Source of the DNA: Verrucomicrobiia bacterium
Lineage (GTDB): Bacteria; Verrucomicrobiota; Verrucomicrobiia; Limisphaerales; JADLHS01
NCBI GenBank assembly: GCA_023953615.1
Contig: JAMLJH010000001.1
Span: forward strand, 1,467,360 to 1,531,359
Direction: 5' to 3'
Length of the DNA stretch: 64,000 nucleotides
Below are positions 9,408 through 18,671 of the stretch, one piece after another. The translations under genes were made by a program, and so were the position numbers. The notes beneath the pieces are model-generated. The model made no database searches. It was not told the DNA's origin and saw nothing but the letters and a program-made list of their open reading frames with translations. Every line of letters begins with the position of its first letter. The stretch's first letter is position 1.

Positions 9408-11666
9408 TTACCACGGCACCTCAAAATTTCTCACAGGTTTCCGGAAGCCTTTCAAGCGAGCCGTTTCCAATTCGACACAGGTGGCCGCCAGTTTTGCGTC
9501 CGCTTCTTTCAAAGCTTGGTAAGTGCCTTCACCAATCACAATGCGGCCATGACCCGAGACCCCTTCCAAGCGGCTGGCCAGGTTCACTTCCCGGCCAAAA
9601 ATTGTGTAATTCAAAATGTGCGCGTTGGAACCCATCAGCCCCACCGTGACCATCCCGGTGTTGATGCCCGTGCCCAGAGTCAAAACTGGCAAAAGTGGTT
9701 TGGGCGCGAGTCCGTTGGTGGCGCGGGACTGATTTTCCATTTCAATCCGCCGATTTTCTTCCTGGCGTTCAGTGTTGAATTTTTGGATGGCGCGTTGCGC
9801 CTCGATCGCGGCCCGCACGCAAATTGAAGCGTGATCCGGCTGCGCGGTGGGCGCTCCCCAAAACGCCATCACGCAGTCACCGATGTATTTATCCAATGTC
9901 CCATTGTGCGTCTTCACAATGTCGGCCACGATCGCCAGATAGGCATTGACCGTGTGCAGGATTTCCCGCGCCGATTCATTATGCACGGATTCCGCCTGCC
10001 TGACGTCCAAGCCGTGGCGCTGAATGTAGTCCACCGCAGCGGCCTCTTGTTTATCGGTCAGCTCGGTGAAGCCGCGAACGTCCGCGAACAGAACCGTCAC
10101 CGCCACGCGTTCGCCGCTCAGGGACAGACTTTTCCGACCGAGTAATTCTTTGGTGACATTGGGCGACACCACCTTGGAAAAAATTCCTTTCACCCGCCGT
10201 TGCTCGCGCTGCTCAAACAAAGCCCGATAGGCAATTTGTAAGCCGTAATTTACGACGATCGCGCCGACCAAGGGTAAAAATAACGGCAGCCAGAGCCGTT
10301 GTTGAATGTAGAGCCCCAGCGAAATCAGTGCATAAGTCAACGCCAGGGCGAGGACGGCAAGCAGCCCGATCCCGATGCGCAAGCGCGTGGCGAAAACGGC
10401 GGTTAACCCACCCAACAAAATGATCAATACCACTTTTTGTCCTGCGGAGATCGGTTGGATGAAGCGCCCGGTGATGACCGAGTTGGCGACGTTCCAGTGT
10501 TTGCTGACCAACAGGGTGCTTTTGTCCAATGGAGTTGCTCCCAAATCAGTCAAGTCATTGCCAGCGGCACTCGATCCAACCACCACCAGTTTATTGCTCC
10601 AATTGACGAGACTCACCAATGGCGCCCCCAAGGCGCGCGCCCGTTGTTCGCGCAGCAACTCCTGGACGGGTCCGGAAGTGAGCCGCGGATCATCGGGTCG
10701 CAGCAACCAATCCACATAGAAATAGCCCTCGTGATCCACGGGAATAATCCTTTGCAAATGATCGGGGCCGTTCAGGGTGATGCGACCATGTTCCAGATCC
10801 ACCAGGGCATTGGTGAGATCGAGTTTGAGATGCCAGGCGGCCAGTCGAATCCCCATGTGCCAGACGCGCTCCAGCGTGAATGCGGGAAACTTCTGACTGG
10901 TTTGATCAGGCGCGTCAGCAGGTGGCGTAATCGTAAAGTTATTGTCGTCGTCCAGAGGAATTTCCACCTGATCCTCGCGGGAGTCGTACAATGGGATAAT
11001 TAGTTTTCGCCCCTCTGCTGCCGTCTCGACGCGCGCGTGGCGCAGGCTGATGCGTGAGTTGGGTTTGGTTTCCAACTCCCGCAACGCGGGATGCCAAGCG
11101 CGATGCAACGTAAAGGCACGGGCGCGACGTAAAATTCCATCTGCATCTTTGTCGGTGGAGATGTCGCCCAATCCGGCGGCGGCGCTGGTGAACAATTCAG
11201 GGGGCGTCAGGTTGGTGGTTGCGGCGAGGAGCACGTTGCCGGCACGCCGCATCTCCGTCGCAAAGTAATCGTCGGAATCCACGTAACTGCCATCCGCCAT
11301 TCGCACGCCCTTGTGGTCTTCACGCCGTTCGCCGAACAGCACATCGAAAGCGATGGCTTCAGCGCCCTGCTGCTTCAGTTCATTGACGATCCGGCCATAA
11401 ACCTGACGCGGCCAATAGAGTCCAAACCCATAACCCAACGATCCATTTTTAACCGTCTCGATGGTTTCATCATCAACTCTGGCAAATGCCAGATCGGGAT
11501 AAACCGCCGCCGGAAAGCGCAGCGCCAACCGGGCGCGCCAGTCGTACGTCATGCACTCCTGGCGCTCAAAAAAATCCACTGACACACAGGCCAACAGACT
11601 GGTCAAAAGGAGGACTCCCGCTGTGATGAGCAGCGGGATCTGTTTGAAGCCGGAGAAGAGTTTCAT
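9408..11666 (-). CDS. CHASE2-domain adenylate/guanylate cyclase
   Basis: 752 residues. An N-terminal membrane helix is followed by a large periplasmic CHASE2 sensor (~30-390), three further membrane helices (~395-470), and a cytoplasmic class III cyclase domain (~515-745). In the cyclase, VLFADVRGFTEL holds the first metal Asp and KYIGDCVMAFWGAP the second. It should make cAMP or cGMP in response to an external signal. It is transcribed after the FecR-domain gene but separated from it by a terminator. Confidence 0.92.
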   Translation of the reverse strand: MKLFSGFKQIPLLITAGVLLLTSLLACVSVDFFERQECMTYDWRARLALRFPAAVYPDLAFARVDDETIETVKNGSLGYGFGLYWPRQVYGRIVNELKQQGAEAIAFDVLFGERREDHKGVRMADGSYVDSDDYFATEMRRAGNVLLAATTNLTPPELFTSAAAGLGDISTDKDADGILRRARAFTLHRAWHPALRELETKPNSRISLRHARVETAAEGRKLIIPLYDSREDQVEIPLDDDNNFTITPPADAPDQTSQKFPAFTLERVWHMGIRLAAWHLKLDLTNALVDLEHGRITLNGPDHLQRIIPVDHEGYFYVDWLLRPDDPRLTSGPVQELLREQRARALGAPLVSLVNWSNKLVVVGSSAAGNDLTDLGATPLDKSTLLVSKHWNVANSVITGRFIQPISAGQKVVLIILLGGLTAVFATRLRIGIGLLAVLALALTYALISLGLYIQQRLWLPLFLPLVGAIVVNYGLQIAYRALFEQREQRRVKGIFSKVVSPNVTKELLGRKSLSLSGERVAVTVLFADVRGFTELTDKQEAAAVDYIQRHGLDVRQAESVHNESAREILHTVNAYLAIVADIVKTHNGTLDKYIGDCVMAFWGAPTAQPDHASICVRAAIEAQRAIQKFNTERQEENRRIEMENQSRATNGLAPKPLLPVLTLGTGINTGMVTVGLMGSNAHILNYTIFGREVNLASRLEGVSGHGRIVIGEGTYQALKEADAKLAATCVELETARLKGFRKPVRNFEVPW

Positions 11667-11683
11667 TCGGGTGCAACCAAATG

Positions 11684-11717
11684 AAAAAACCAGAGCAACC
11701 TAACGCTGCTCTGGTTT
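11684..11717 (-). terminator. Rho-independent terminator after the FecR-domain gene
   Basis: On the minus strand a 10-bp perfect stem (11707-11716 with 11688-11697) with a 9-nt loop is followed by a T-run. It separates the FecR-domain gene from the cyclase gene downstream. Confidence 0.78.
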
Positions 11718-11756
11718 GTAAAATGTTCCAACCGCGACGAGATCGGTTGATTTAGC

Positions 11757-12590
11757 TCAGGGCCGGGTTGGAGAGACAATGTCCGGTCCGTGATCATGAT
11801 GCCCGTGACCGCTCCCGCCGCCACCGGGCAATCCGCCGGGGCCGCCTGAGGAGTAGCTGCACTGCTGCGCGATGGCCAGTATCGTATTGTTCAGGGCGGT
11901 GGAGATAAAGCTCAAGACTCCCGAAGAAATACTATATTGCTGCCCGGCACCAATGGGCTTGGTCACCACGTTGCCATTGGCATCAGCGTGGGCGGCCACA
12001 ACGGAGCCTTGCAGACAGGCAATGTTACCATTGGCGCTGATCATGAAAATCGTGCCACGGATTCCGGCGACGCCATTTGGAATCTTCACTTCGTATCGGG
12101 AAGTAGCGGCCTGCTTTTTAACCGTTCCAAAAATGGAGCCGCGCTTCAAATCCAACAAAGTTTCAGTGACCGTATCCGCACCCGTATCCGAAGCGGATAG
12201 AGAGTCAAATACCAAGTAGCTATCATCCAGCACGCGGATGACATCCTGATCCGGAGCCGGCAGCAACCCGCCACCGCCGCCACTGGCGGACGAACTGGCG
12301 CTGTATGCCGCCACAGGTTTAACGACGACTGTGGCCGCTGTTTCTTCCTGGCTCAATACGATGTCCACATACGAGTCGGTGCTGGTTTGCACCACGGTAC
12401 CGGAGCGCAGGATGGCGCCAACCTTGAGCGGCTGCCAAACTTTATTGCCAGTGGAATAACGGGCTAATCCTTTGATGCGAACCACCTTGCCGGTGCGTTG
12501 CTTGACGGTGTCCGCTTGACTGCCGGAAATCAAGGTCAGTGATAATACGGTTGCGGCCAGCCAAACGAGGGACTTGTTAATCGTTTTCAT
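11757..12590 (-). CDS. Secreted FecR-domain protein
   Basis: 277 residues. A signal peptide (SLVWLAATVLSLTLISGSQA region) is followed by GKVVRIKGLARYS and VGAILRSGTVVQT and then PNGVAGIRGTIFMI, all typical of the FecR barrel domain. A Gly/Ser-rich linker (~110-115) and a His/Gly-rich tail (GHGHHDHG) could bind metal. Classical FecR proteins are anti-sigma sensors, but no ECF sigma or TonB receptor gene is adjacent, so it may be a surface ligand-binding protein instead. It has its own promoter and terminator. Confidence 0.85.
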   Translation of the reverse strand: MKTINKSLVWLAATVLSLTLISGSQADTVKQRTGKVVRIKGLARYSTGNKVWQPLKVGAILRSGTVVQTSTDSYVDIVLSQEETAATVVVKPVAAYSASSSASGGGGGLLPAPDQDVIRVLDDSYLVFDSLSASDTGADTVTETLLDLKRGSIFGTVKKQAATSRYEVKIPNGVAGIRGTIFMISANGNIACLQGSVVAAHADANGNVVTKPIGAGQQYSISSGVLSFISTALNNTILAIAQQCSYSSGGPGGLPGGGGSGHGHHDHGPDIVSPTRP

Positions 12591-12629
12591 ATATTTTTTT
12601 CTGGTTACCAGACGGCCTATTACCGCTTT

Positions 12630-12657
12630 AGTCTAAAAATAAGTGCCTGTCTGTCAA
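12630..12657 (-). promoter_or_regulatory. Sigma-70-type promoter of the FecR-domain gene
   Basis: On the minus strand a perfect -35 box TTGACA (12652-12657) lies 16 bp from a -10-like TAGACT (12630-12635). The predicted start is about 30 nt before the ATG at 12590. The -10 box matches only four of six consensus bases. Confidence 0.5.
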
Positions 12658-12820
12658 CTGAATTTATAAATTAGTTTCCCGCAAATTTAAGGCCAGATTT
12701 CTGGCCCTGTTGCCAAGCTAATGGTTTCGCCGCGATTTGAAAGGCCAAAGTTGTAACACGAAATTCAACGGCACGATTGAATTTTTATACTTTGGGAGCA
12801 AAGGCACTGATTATTCGTGA

Positions 12821-12970
12821 TCAAATTCGGCTCGTTGGCCGGGTTAATTTACGAAGATGTAGCGCCAAGTCTGGAAGTTCCTCCGGGAAAAATTGTCCTA
12901 AAATCTGGCGTAAACCGCCTATCGAACCCAAATCGAGATAGAATCGCCAGCCATCCAATCGTTGGAACAT
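12821..12970 (-). CDS. Possible 49-residue protein downstream of the protease
   Basis: An ATG at 12970 opens a 49-codon frame ending TGA, 25 nt after the protease stop. The product starts MFQRLDGWRFYLDLGS and continues with FFPEELPDLALHLRKLT, a plausible amphipathic composition. No family is recognised and there is no clear ribosome-binding site. It might be the end of the small operon 13986-14300, protease, this gene. The rest of the spacer up to 12630 shows only AT-rich sequence. Confidence 0.35.
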   Translation of the reverse strand: MFQRLDGWRFYLDLGSIGGLRQILGQFFPEELPDLALHLRKLTRPTSRI

Positions 12971-12995
12971 GAGGGAATTGCTCAAGCGGATTCGA

Positions 12996-13964
12996 TTACG
13001 GAGACGATTTCAACCACAGTTTTAATTGGCCACAATCCAACCACGCTTCGGTTGTTAATAGTTCCGAGCCGCCCAAAATTCCTTCCACCGACGGAAAAAG
13101 TTTCGCTCTGACACCAAGCCCCCAGTCCGATAAATCTAAAACGGCGGCGGAGCATCCCTTCATTGGTACCGTTCCCAGCGACCAAGATGCCAAATCGGCA
13201 ACGGCAAAACTTCGCTGGCCGCTGGCGCCAGGACCGAAAATCCGCTGAATAGATCTCGCGGATGAAAGCTTCGCCCGCCGCGCAAATTCGGAGTCGAGGC
13301 AACTCCACATGGCCCCGGAGTCAATGAGGAGCTGCGTATTGATTTCACGAATGGTCGCCACCGCAGTGAGTGCGGGTGGATGCTGCAACTGCACCGCAAC
13401 GGCGGTGCGGCCAGTCGCGGACAGAGCCTCAGCGAGCGCGCGATTCTGAGCACCGCTTGAAGGCGGGCGGCGCAAGTAAAGCCGGGCGTTGCGAAAGTCC
13501 ATAAGCGCTTGATGCGCCAATAAAAAATCGCAACCGAGCACAACCGCATATCCGGTTGACTGGCCGTTTATCTGGAGATCCACCATCCGAACTGGAACGC
13601 GACTCAAAACAAGGTCACCCACTTTAAGTTGCTCAATTTGGTTGGTGGACGTTAGTCGGGGTGCCAGCGAGCGCGAAATCGAGGTGTAGGCCCAACCCGT
13701 ATCTATCAGGCAACTGCGACGTTGCCCCTCCACTTGTCCGAAGACAAACCAATGGTTCTGCCCCGTTCGACGCAAAACAACAGATTCATAACCTTGCGCG
13801 GCCAGCGTCGCTCTCAACTGGGCCGCCGGAGATTTTGCGGAGGCCGGCGACGTCAACAGCCCACATAGGATGATTAAAGGTAAAGCGATTGAACCCCTAA
13901 GCCACATTACGAAAATGGCGGGACAAATCCGGGCGTTTGTCGAGTTTCTTTTGCGCCAGTTCAT
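12996..13964 (-). CDS. Two-lobed retropepsin-like aspartic protease
   Basis: 322 residues. An N-terminal hydrophobic segment (ALPLIILCGLLTSPASA) looks like a signal peptide; a second ATG at 13907 would give a more usual signal. Two aspartic-protease active-site motifs are present: LIDTGWAYTSI near residue 86 and LIDSGAMWSCL near residue 212, each followed by a hydrophobic beta segment (AVVLGCDFLL; SVEGILGGSELL). This gives a pseudo-dimeric clan AA peptidase in one chain, probably periplasmic. The substrate is unknown. Confidence 0.8.
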   Translation of the reverse strand: MNWRKRNSTNARICPAIFVMWLRGSIALPLIILCGLLTSPASAKSPAAQLRATLAAQGYESVVLRRTGQNHWFVFGQVEGQRRSCLIDTGWAYTSISRSLAPRLTSTNQIEQLKVGDLVLSRVPVRMVDLQINGQSTGYAVVLGCDFLLAHQALMDFRNARLYLRRPPSSGAQNRALAEALSATGRTAVAVQLQHPPALTAVATIREINTQLLIDSGAMWSCLDSEFARRAKLSSARSIQRIFGPGASGQRSFAVADLASWSLGTVPMKGCSAAVLDLSDWGLGVRAKLFPSVEGILGGSELLTTEAWLDCGQLKLWLKSSP

Positions 13965-13985
13965 GTCACGTTAGCAGTTGACGGT

Positions 13986-14300
13986 TCAGCCGACGGCGTC
14001 GGCCATGCCAAAGCGTAAAGTTAAACTCAGCCTCGTTAACTGATTTTTCTCGTTTCGCAGAAGCTCAGTAAAGAAGATGCTATCCTCGGTGCGGCCCAAC
14101 ACTTGAGGCCGTTCACTCCAGTTCAGCAAACTGATAAAGTTATGGGAATCGTACTGGCGTAAAACCACTGGACCAATCAACTCGCACGTCAATCCGCTGA
14201 CTGAGTCGCGCCGAATTTCTGAAGTCTGAATCCGGGCAAAGTGTCCATAGCCACAATCGGACCAATCCGAACCATTACTTTGCCAAAACCAGCGAATCAT
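13986..14300 (-). CDS. Hypothetical protein upstream of the protease
   Basis: 104 residues, opening MIRWFWQSNGSDWSDCGYG. No family is recognised and there is no signal peptide or membrane segment. It ends 21 nt before the start of the two-lobed protease in the same direction, so the two may be co-transcribed. The beta-rich middle (LTCELIGPVVLRQYDS) suggests a small folded domain. It could be a spurious frame. Confidence 0.42.
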   Translation of the reverse strand: MIRWFWQSNGSDWSDCGYGHFARIQTSEIRRDSVSGLTCELIGPVVLRQYDSHNFISLLNWSERPQVLGRTEDSIFFTELLRNEKNQLTRLSLTLRFGMADAVG

Positions 14301-14411
14301 GCCGAGGTTCGCAGCGACTTGTACTTTCAGTGGAATTTTGCATCTCTTTTTGGATTTGACCCGGAAAGGTAAAGGCCGCTAGGGTAAGCCTCTTTATTTA
14401 AGCCAGTTTTT

Positions 14412-16085
14412 ATGATTGGAACGATGCGGAAACATTCAAAGGCGATGTGGTGGATCATCATTGCGGTCATCGTGGTGGCCTTCGTCTTTTGGGATACCGG
14501 TGGCGGATTCGGCAGCGGTGGTGGTGGGAGTGGCGGCTTGGGCAGTATGAATGGCCGTAAAATCACGCCCACCATGTACGAAAACGCGCGCAATGAGGTA
14601 TTGCTGTACCACTTGTTCGCCACGGGAGATTTTCCCGGCCGTAGCAGCCGCGCCATTCCCGGGTTCAACGTGGAGCGGGAAACCTACAATCGCATCTTCG
14701 TGATTTTGAAAGCCGAAGAGTTGGGGATTCATGTCAGCGACGAGCTGGCGGGCAAGGTCGCGGCGGAACGCTTGCGCGCCATCGGTGGCGGGCGTCCGGT
14801 GTCGTATGCGGATTTTGAAGCGCAAGTGTTGGCGCGGGAGCGGCTCACGGCAGCGGATTTTGCGCGCTTCATCCGGCATGATCTCGCCATTCAACAACTG
14901 GTTGCTTCCATCGGTTTGTCGGGACAAATGGTGCCGCCCGCCGAAATCGAAGCTCTTTACCGGCGGGATCATCAGGAGGTTGCCACTGAAGTCGTTTTCT
15001 TCCATGGCGCGAGCAATCGGGCGGCAGTCGTGGTGACGCCGGAGAAGGTGAGTGAGTTTTACACCAATCAGATGGCGCGGTATCGGTTGCCCGAGCGCGC
15101 TGTAATTAGTTACGTGTATTTCCCAGTTTCCAATTATCTGGCACAGGGCGAGCAAAAGCTGACCCAGATGACCAATTTGAATGAGTTGCTTGAGGAACAT
15201 TTGACCCAGTTGGGAACGAATTACACTTCCCTAGGCGCGACGCCTGAAGCCGCCAAGCTCAAAATGCGCGAGGATTATTTGAAGAACGCGGCGTTGATGG
15301 CGGCCAACGAGGACGCGAAGAAATTTGATAATCAGCTCTACGACCTCACCGATCCACTGACGCCGGAAATCTTCGTCAAGCTGGCGCAAGCGGCGGGATT
15401 GACGGCGCATGTGTCCGCGCCGTTTGCGCGCGGCGAATCGCCGGCGGGACTGGAGGCCGGCTCCAATTTCGCGCGCACCGCCTTCAGTCTTTCATCGGAA
15501 GAACCCCTGGCCGAGCCGTTGGTTGGCGATGATGGAATTTATGTGGTGGCCTACAACCATCACCTGCCCAGCGCCCAACCTGAATTTGAATCGGTTCGAG
15601 CCAAGGTGACGGATGATTTCCGCACGGTGGAGTCCATGCGCCTGGCGGGTCAGGCCGGTCTGGCTTTTCAGGAAAAGACGACGAACGGACTGGCCGCCGG
15701 ACAAAGCTTCACCGACCTTTGCGCCCAGCAGGGGGTTAAACCGGTGAAATTGCCTCCGTTGGCGCTCAGCACGCGCAGCGTTCCCGCAGTTGAAGGAGCC
15801 GTGGATTTATCGGTTTTGAAACGCGTAGCTTTCGCTACGGCACCCGGGCACCTCAGCCCGGTGATTCCCAGCGCCGACGGAGCGGCGGTGGTTTTTGTGG
15901 AGACGAAACTGCCTCTGGACGAAACCCAAATGCGCACCAATTTGTCGGCCTTCGCTCGTGAGGTGCATCAAGTGCGCAGCGGCGAGGCGTTCAACGAATG
16001 GTTCCGGCGCGAAGCCGAACAAGCCTACCGCACTGTGCCTTACTTCCAGCGGGAAGCGCAGTTGGAGAGCGCCTCCGCAAATTGA
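14412..16085 (+). CDS. SurA/PpiD-type periplasmic folding factor
   Basis: 557 residues. One membrane helix near the N-terminus (MWWIIIAVIVVAFVFW) is followed by a Gly-rich linker and then the SurA_N/PpiD chaperone region (NGRKITPTMYENARNE). The C-terminal half has a degenerate parvulin-like segment (FARTAFSLSSEEPLAEPLV, then DGIYVVAY) rather than a strong PpiC domain. It should hold unfolded outer-membrane proteins at the periplasmic face of the inner membrane. ATG at 14424 is an alternative start. Confidence 0.82.
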   Translation: MIGTMRKHSKAMWWIIIAVIVVAFVFWDTGGGFGSGGGGSGGLGSMNGRKITPTMYENARNEVLLYHLFATGDFPGRSSRAIPGFNVERETYNRIFVILKAEELGIHVSDELAGKVAAERLRAIGGGRPVSYADFEAQVLARERLTAADFARFIRHDLAIQQLVASIGLSGQMVPPAEIEALYRRDHQEVATEVVFFHGASNRAAVVVTPEKVSEFYTNQMARYRLPERAVISYVYFPVSNYLAQGEQKLTQMTNLNELLEEHLTQLGTNYTSLGATPEAAKLKMREDYLKNAALMAANEDAKKFDNQLYDLTDPLTPEIFVKLAQAAGLTAHVSAPFARGESPAGLEAGSNFARTAFSLSSEEPLAEPLVGDDGIYVVAYNHHLPSAQPEFESVRAKVTDDFRTVESMRLAGQAGLAFQEKTTNGLAAGQSFTDLCAQQGVKPVKLPPLALSTRSVPAVEGAVDLSVLKRVAFATAPGHLSPVIPSADGAAVVFVETKLPLDETQMRTNLSAFAREVHQVRSGEAFNEWFRREAEQAYRTVPYFQREAQLESASAN

Positions 16086-16135
16086 CCGGATGGAGGGGCG
16101 CGGTTGAATCGCGCCACGGAAGCTGGCGTGTTGTC

Positions 16136-16945
16136 ATGGTGGAAACGATCAAACTCTCCGCTCCCGCCACGCGCGGTTTTTGGGAAATCCCCGTTCTCTT
16201 TGAAGATGAATGGTTGTTGGCGCTGGCCAAGCCCGCCAATCTGCTGTGTTCTTCCAGTCCAACGGAAGTGGATCGCCCAAGTCTGACGCAGTTGCTTCAC
16301 GCGGGTATCACCGCGCAAAAACCGTGGGCGCAGCAACGTGGTTTATCTTTTCTCGGGCTGGCGCGACGGTTGGATTTTGAGGTCGGTGGCGTGGTCTTGT
16401 TCGCCAAAAGCCAGGCGGTGCTTGCCGAGCTCGCGAATCTGTTCGGAACGGAAAAACCGGCGGATGATTATCTGGCCTTGGTTGTCGGCACGCCGGAAGC
16501 AGATCAATTTGAAGTAACCGTCAAAATCGCTCCCGATCCGCTGCGTCCGGAATTAAGTCGCGTGGATGCCCGGCAGGGCAGAAAATCCAAGACACGCTTT
16601 GAAGTGGTGGAAAAATTTGCCGGCTACACGCTGTTGCGGTGTCGCCCGTTGATCTGGCGCGAACATCAGATTCGGGTGCATCTCAAATCCGCGCGGCTGC
16701 CGGTCGTTGGCGATCCGTCCTACGGCGGAAAACCGTTGTGGCTTTCGCGATTGAAGAAAGATTATCGGCTCAAACCCGGTCGAACGGAACGGCCTTTAAT
16801 TTCGCAGCCTGCCTTGTATTCCACGCAACTTCACCTGCCTCATCCGGTCACGCAACAACCGTTACTGGTCACCGCACCGCAACCCAAAGACCTGCGCGTG
16901 GCGTTGCGCTACTTGCGTGAATTCCGGGGCGGCCAGACCCCCTGA
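16136..16945 (+). CDS. RluA-family RNA pseudouridine synthase
   Basis: 269 residues from ATG at 16136; the open frame upstream overlaps the preceding gene and reads as non-coding. The catalytic Asp is in LARRLDFEVGGVVLFAK (family consensus HRLDxxTSG; here the His and the TSG are changed). Later motifs GYTLLRCRPLIWREHQIRVHL and PVVGDPSYGG fit the RluA catalytic domain. No S4 domain is seen. The modified RNA site cannot be told from sequence. Confidence 0.88.
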   Translation: MVETIKLSAPATRGFWEIPVLFEDEWLLALAKPANLLCSSSPTEVDRPSLTQLLHAGITAQKPWAQQRGLSFLGLARRLDFEVGGVVLFAKSQAVLAELANLFGTEKPADDYLALVVGTPEADQFEVTVKIAPDPLRPELSRVDARQGRKSKTRFEVVEKFAGYTLLRCRPLIWREHQIRVHLKSARLPVVGDPSYGGKPLWLSRLKKDYRLKPGRTERPLISQPALYSTQLHLPHPVTQQPLLVTAPQPKDLRVALRYLREFRGGQTP

Positions 16946-17007
16946 CGGTGCCGCCGGATGAAGGCGACGATTGCCTCGGATTTTAATTCCGGGCATCGTA
17001 TTTGGGA

Positions 17008-18609
17008 ATGAAGCGATTTGACTTCCTCGTGCTCGGTAGCGGAATTGCCGGGCTTTTCTTTGCGCTCAAAGTGGCGCCGCACGGTAAAGTGGCAATTGTC
17101 ACCAAGAAAAACCGGGCGGAATCCAACACAAATTACGCCCAAGGCGGCATTGCTTCCGTCACCAGCAAGGAAGACTCCTTTGAACTGCACGTGCAGGACA
17201 CTCTGGTCGCTGGCGCCGGGTTATGTCGGGAGGAGGTGGTGCGCACCATTGTCGAGGATGGACCGGCGCGCATCGCGGAGTTGATCCACCTGGGCATGAA
17301 ATTTACCGAACGGGAATTGCCCGACGGCAACGGAGGACGTGAGTTGGATTTGGGTCGGGAAGGCGGCCATTCCAAACGGCGGATTTTGCACGCGAAGGAT
17401 ATCACCGGCCACGAAATCGAACGCGCCCTGCTCAATGCCGTCGCCGCCGAACCCAACATCACCATTTTTGAAAACCACCTCGCGATTGATTTGATCACCA
17501 GTCAGAAACTGGGGCAGCCCGGGCCGAATCGCTGCGTGGGAGTGTACGTCTTCGATAAAAACCAGCAACGGGTTGAAACCTTCATCGCCAACGCCACGCT
17601 GTTGGCCACCGGCGGGTGCGGGAAGGTTTACCTCTACACCACCAATCCGGATATCGCAACGGGCGACGGTGTAGCGATGGCTTACCGTGCGGGCGCGGCG
17701 GTCGCAAACATGGAATTCGTCCAGTTTCATCCCACCTGTCTGTACCATCCCAAAGCGAAGTCGTTTTTGATCAGCGAAGCGGTTCGCGGTGAAGGCGGAG
17801 TGTTGCTATCGCTGGCCGGCAAACCGTTCATGGATGACTACCATCCGCTCAAGTCACTGGCGCCGCGGGACATTGTGGCCCGTGCGATTGACAGTGAGAT
17901 GAAAAAGAGCGGCGCGGATCATGTGCTGCTGGACATGACGCACAAGCCCGCCCGCTTTGTGATTGATCGTTTTCCCAACATTTATCAAACCTGCCTGGGC
18001 TACGGCATTGACATCACCAAGGAACCCATTCCGGTGGTGCCGGCCGCGCATTATCAGTGCGGCGGAGTGGTGACGACCGTGGACGGCGAGACTGAGATTG
18101 CGGGATTGTTCGCCGTGGGCGAAGTCGCCTGCACTGGATTGCACGGCGCCAATCGGCTGGCGAGCAATTCACTCTTGGAAGCGCTGGTGTGTTCCAATCG
18201 CGCCGCCCAGCGGATGACGCAACTCAAATTGCCCGAAGTAAGTTTCAACATTCCCGTCTGGCAATCCGGCCAGGCGAACAATTTGGATGAGTTGGTGGTG
18301 GTGGCTCACAACTGGAATGAAATCCGGCGCTGCCTATGGGATTACGTCGGCATCGTTCGCACCAACAAACGCCTGCAACGAGCCGAGGCCCGTCTGGCCA
18401 ACCTGCAACAGGAAATTCACGAATACTATTGGAACTTCATCGTAACCGCGGATTTGCTGGAGTTGCGCAACATCGCCACGGTGGCGGAGTTGATTGTGCA
18501 ATGCGCCCTGCAACGACCGGAAAGTCGCGGACTGCATTACAATCTGGATTATCCGCAACCCGATCCGGCCTGGTCCCAGCGCGACAGCGTGGTGCGAAAA
18601 CCGGGTTGA
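17008..18609 (+). CDS. nadB: L-aspartate oxidase
   Basis: 533 residues from ATG at 17008. NadB oxidises L-aspartate to iminoaspartate with FAD, the first step of de novo NAD synthesis. The FAD Rossmann loop is [11 protein letters not shown] (Gly10-Gly15). Active-site segments are [32 protein letters not shown] and [13 protein letters not shown]. The helical C-terminal domain of succinate dehydrogenase/NadB flavoproteins follows. nadA and nadC are not adjacent. It converges on the type II secretion F gene. Confidence 0.96.
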   Translation: MKRFDFLVLGSGIAGLFFALKVAPHGKVAIVTKKNRAESNTNYAQGGIASVTSKEDSFELHVQDTLVAGAGLCREEVVRTIVEDGPARIAELIHLGMKFTERELPDGNGGRELDLGREGGHSKRRILHAKDITGHEIERALLNAVAAEPNITIFENHLAIDLITSQKLGQPGPNRCVGVYVFDKNQQRVETFIANATLLATGGCGKVYLYTTNPDIATGDGVAMAYRAGAAVANMEFVQFHPTCLYHPKAKSFLISEAVRGEGGVLLSLAGKPFMDDYHPLKSLAPRDIVARAIDSEMKKSGADHVLLDMTHKPARFVIDRFPNIYQTCLGYGIDITKEPIPVVPAAHYQCGGVVTTVDGETEIAGLFAVGEVACTGLHGANRLASNSLLEALVCSNRAAQRMTQLKLPEVSFNIPVWQSGQANNLDELVVVAHNWNEIRRCLWDYVGIVRTNKRLQRAEARLANLQQEIHEYYWNFIVTADLLELRNIATVAELIVQCALQRPESRGLHYNLDYPQPDPAWSQRDSVVRKPG

Positions 18610-18617
18610 GTCGGGAC

Positions 18618-18653
18618 AAAAAAACTGCCGCCAGACCAGGAGTCGGCGGCAGT
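18618..18653 (-). terminator. Rho-independent terminator after the GspF/PilC gene
   Basis: A 9-bp perfect GC-rich stem (18645-18653 with 18624-18632) with a 12-nt loop is followed, on the minus strand, by seven Ts (18618-18624 as As on the plus strand; the stem shares one base). It lies between the convergent F-protein gene and nadB. Confidence 0.82.
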
Positions 18654-18671
18654 TGCGATGGATAAAACCCG

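Noticed and set aside
16086..16135. GGCGCG-CGCGCC hairpin before the pseudouridine synthase
   Set aside because: Short and without a T-run; it lies in a GC-rich region where such pairs arise by chance.
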